In this document: positions 63,080 to 64,000 of the stretch, piece after piece
Numbering within the stretch: the stretch's first letter is position 1
Layout of the letters: every line of letters starts with the position of its first letter
Assembly: GCF_019744875.1 (NCBI RefSeq)
Contig: NZ_JAIETU010000006.1
Location: 62,001 to 126,000, forward strand
Direction: 5' to 3'
Length of the DNA stretch: 64,000 nucleotides
Source: Hyphomicrobium sp.
GTDB taxonomy: Bacteria > Pseudomonadota > Alphaproteobacteria > Rhizobiales > Hyphomicrobiaceae
Made by a program: the position numbers and the translations under genes
The notes under the pieces: model-generated
Seen by the model: only the letters and a program-made list of their open reading frames with translations
Databases searched by the model: none
Told to the model about the DNA's origin: nothing

Positions 63080-64000
63080 ATGTCGGCGACCAAGATCCTC
63101 TGGGGCCAGATCGTCAACGTCTTTCTGATCGTGCTCATGACAACCTGGGCGGCGACGCAGTGGACGGCCTATCGACTCGGCTTCCAGCCGCAGCTCGGAC
63201 TTCCGTGGTTCGAACTGGCCGGCTGGCCGATCTACTATCCGCCCGCCTTCTTCTGGTGGTGGTACTTCTACGATGCCTATGCACCGCCGATCTTCATCGA
63301 GGGCGCCTATATCGCGGCGTCAGGCGGCTTCATCTCCATCGCCGTCGCGATCGGGATGTCCGTCTGGCGGGCGCGTGAAGCCAAGAATGCCGAGACGTTC
63401 GGCTCTGCCCGATGGGCCATCGCCGGCGAAGTGCGCGCCGCTGGCCTGACGGGCGCGGATGGCGTCATCCTGGGGAAGTTCGATCGCGACTATCTCCGCC
63501 ACGATGGCCCCGAGCATGTGCTGTGCTTCGCGCCCACGCGGTCAGGCAAGGGTGTCGGCCTGGTCGTGCCGTCGCTGCTGACCTGGCCGGGATCGGCGAT
63601 CGTCCACGACATCAAGGGGGAAAACTGGCAGCTCACCGCCGGCTTCCGCGCGCATCATGGTCGCGTGCTGCTGTTCGATCCGACCAATGCGAAGTCCGCC
63701 GCCTACAATCCGCTGCTCGAAGTCCGCCGCGGCGAATGGGAGGTTCGCGACGTCCAGAACATCGCCGACATTCTAGTCGATCCGGAAGGCTCGCTGGAGA
63801 AGCGGAACCATTGGGAAAAAACCAGCCACGCGTTGCTGGTCGGCGCCATCCTGCACGTCCTCTATGCCGAGGCCGACAAGACCCTGGCTGGCGTTGCCGC
63901 CTTCCTCTCCGACCCGAAGCGGCCGATCGATTCGACGCTGGCCGCTATGATGAAGACAGCGCATCTCGGCGAGGCCGGCCCGCATCCGGTGATCGCCAGC
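63080..64000 (+). CDS. traG: VirD4/TraG coupling protein (N-terminal part)
   Basis: The gene starts at ATG 63080 after AAAGGAG and runs off the window edge (307 codons visible). The protein begins with membrane segments (KILWGQIVNVFLIVLMTTWAATQW; YIAASGGFISIAVAIGMSVW) and has FGSARWA, the Walker A FAPTRSGKGVGLVVPSLLTWPGSAIVHDIKGENW (about residues 152-185) and LLFDPTNAKSAAYNPLLEV. It is the T4SS coupling ATPase that takes the relaxosome to the channel; the trb genes should follow. Confidence 0.93.
   Translation, partial: MSATKILWGQIVNVFLIVLMTTWAATQWTAYRLGFQPQLGLPWFELAGWPIYYPPAFFWWWYFYDAYAPPIFIEGAYIAASGGFISIAVAIGMSVWRAREAKNAETFGSARWAIAGEVRAAGLTGADGVILGKFDRDYLRHDGPEHVLCFAPTRSGKGVGLVVPSLLTWPGSAIVHDIKGENWQLTAGFRAHHGRVLLFDPTNAKSAAYNPLLEVRRGEWEVRDVQNIADILVDPEGSLEKRNHWEKTSHALLVGAILHVLYAEADKTLAGVAAFLSDPKRPIDSTLAAMMKTAHLGEAGPHPVIAS

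Larger units (their letters stand above)
25009..64000 (+). mobile_element. Integrative and conjugative element inserted in radC (left part)
   Basis: The element runs from the radC break to at least the window edge, more than 39 kb. It has an integrase at the left end, defence-like cargo to about 39300, backbone genes common in alphaproteobacterial ICEs (DUF932, ParB-like, ArdB, methylase-helicase, Toprim, DUF2493, DUF736, DUF6499/DUF2285, AlpA-like HTH), a RepA/ParA module with iterons, and the beginning of a conjugation block (DUF2840, TraF, transglycosylase, VirD2-type relaxase, VirD4/TraG). The type IV secretion (trb) genes are expected to the right. The right boundary is not seen. Confidence 0.88.

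Noticed and set aside
61213-63138. Antisense frame of 641 codons over the relaxase gene
   Set aside because: Relaxase motifs on the plus strand are clear; the antisense product is of shadow composition.

Overview
This window looks like chromosomal DNA of a high-GC alphaproteobacterium, probably of the order Hyphomicrobiales (Hyphomicrobium/Rhizobium-like). The evidence is the gene content and order: a dsbB/yqaA/hemW/rdgB operon next to rph, the divergent hrcA-grpE-dnaK-dnaJ heat-shock cluster with RpoH-like promoters rather than a CIRCE element, pyrF with a DUF1330 gene, trmD, and an rplS gene whose product carries a C-terminal helix-hairpin-helix-like tail. No rRNA, tRNA or CRISPR array was recognised.

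Layout. Positions 1-1000 hold degenerate 15-bp tandem repeats and no convincing gene. Positions 1000-8000 carry an orphan HigA-type regulator and a minus-strand housekeeping block (VOC protein, an unusually long rdgB, hemW, yqaA, dsbB; DUF1772; rph), with one secreted esterase on the plus strand. Positions 8000-15730 are the heat-shock cluster followed by an FMN reductase, pyrF, a DUF1330 gene and a 59-codon small gene. Positions 15860-23300 run from trmD to rplS, two genes that usually sit close together. Here they are separated by a Kef-type antiporter and a TetR-controlled EmrAB-type efflux operon. map follows, then a radC cut off at its HNHP motif.

From about 25009 to the right edge the sequence belongs to a large integrative and conjugative element (ICE) inserted in radC. 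Its left end carries short direct repeats and a P4-type tyrosine integrase. A cargo of defence-like genes follows: a DUF1016/YhcG nuclease with a helical partner, an SMC/Rad50-like ATPase with a 73-residue partner, an XRE regulator, and a three-gene unit with a PD-(D/E)XK nuclease and a large SF2 helicase resembling HamA/HamB of Hachiman. A GGDEF-EAL protein closes this part.

The ICE backbone begins at about 39400: DUF932 protein, ParB-like protein, ArdB antirestriction protein, a 1440-residue methylase-helicase fusion of the strawberry-notch type, a Toprim protein and a DUF2493 (SLOG) protein. Several of these genes are preceded by conserved hairpin leaders in two related pairs, which may be structured regulatory RNAs. 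Next comes a control, replication and partition block: XRE regulator with two perfect palindromes, a frameshifted DUF6499/DUF2285 regulator, an AlpA-like HTH protein, RepA with three iterons immediately downstream, ParA and a small partner. The transfer block starts with DUF2840, a TraF peptidase, DUF736, a lytic transglycosylase, a VirD2-type relaxase and VirD4/TraG, which is cut by the window edge. The right end of the ICE and the 3' part of radC lie outside the window.

The most interesting points are the Hachiman-like triad, the repeated hairpin leaders, the palindrome that contains the XRE start codon, the RdgB fusion and the radC insertion.
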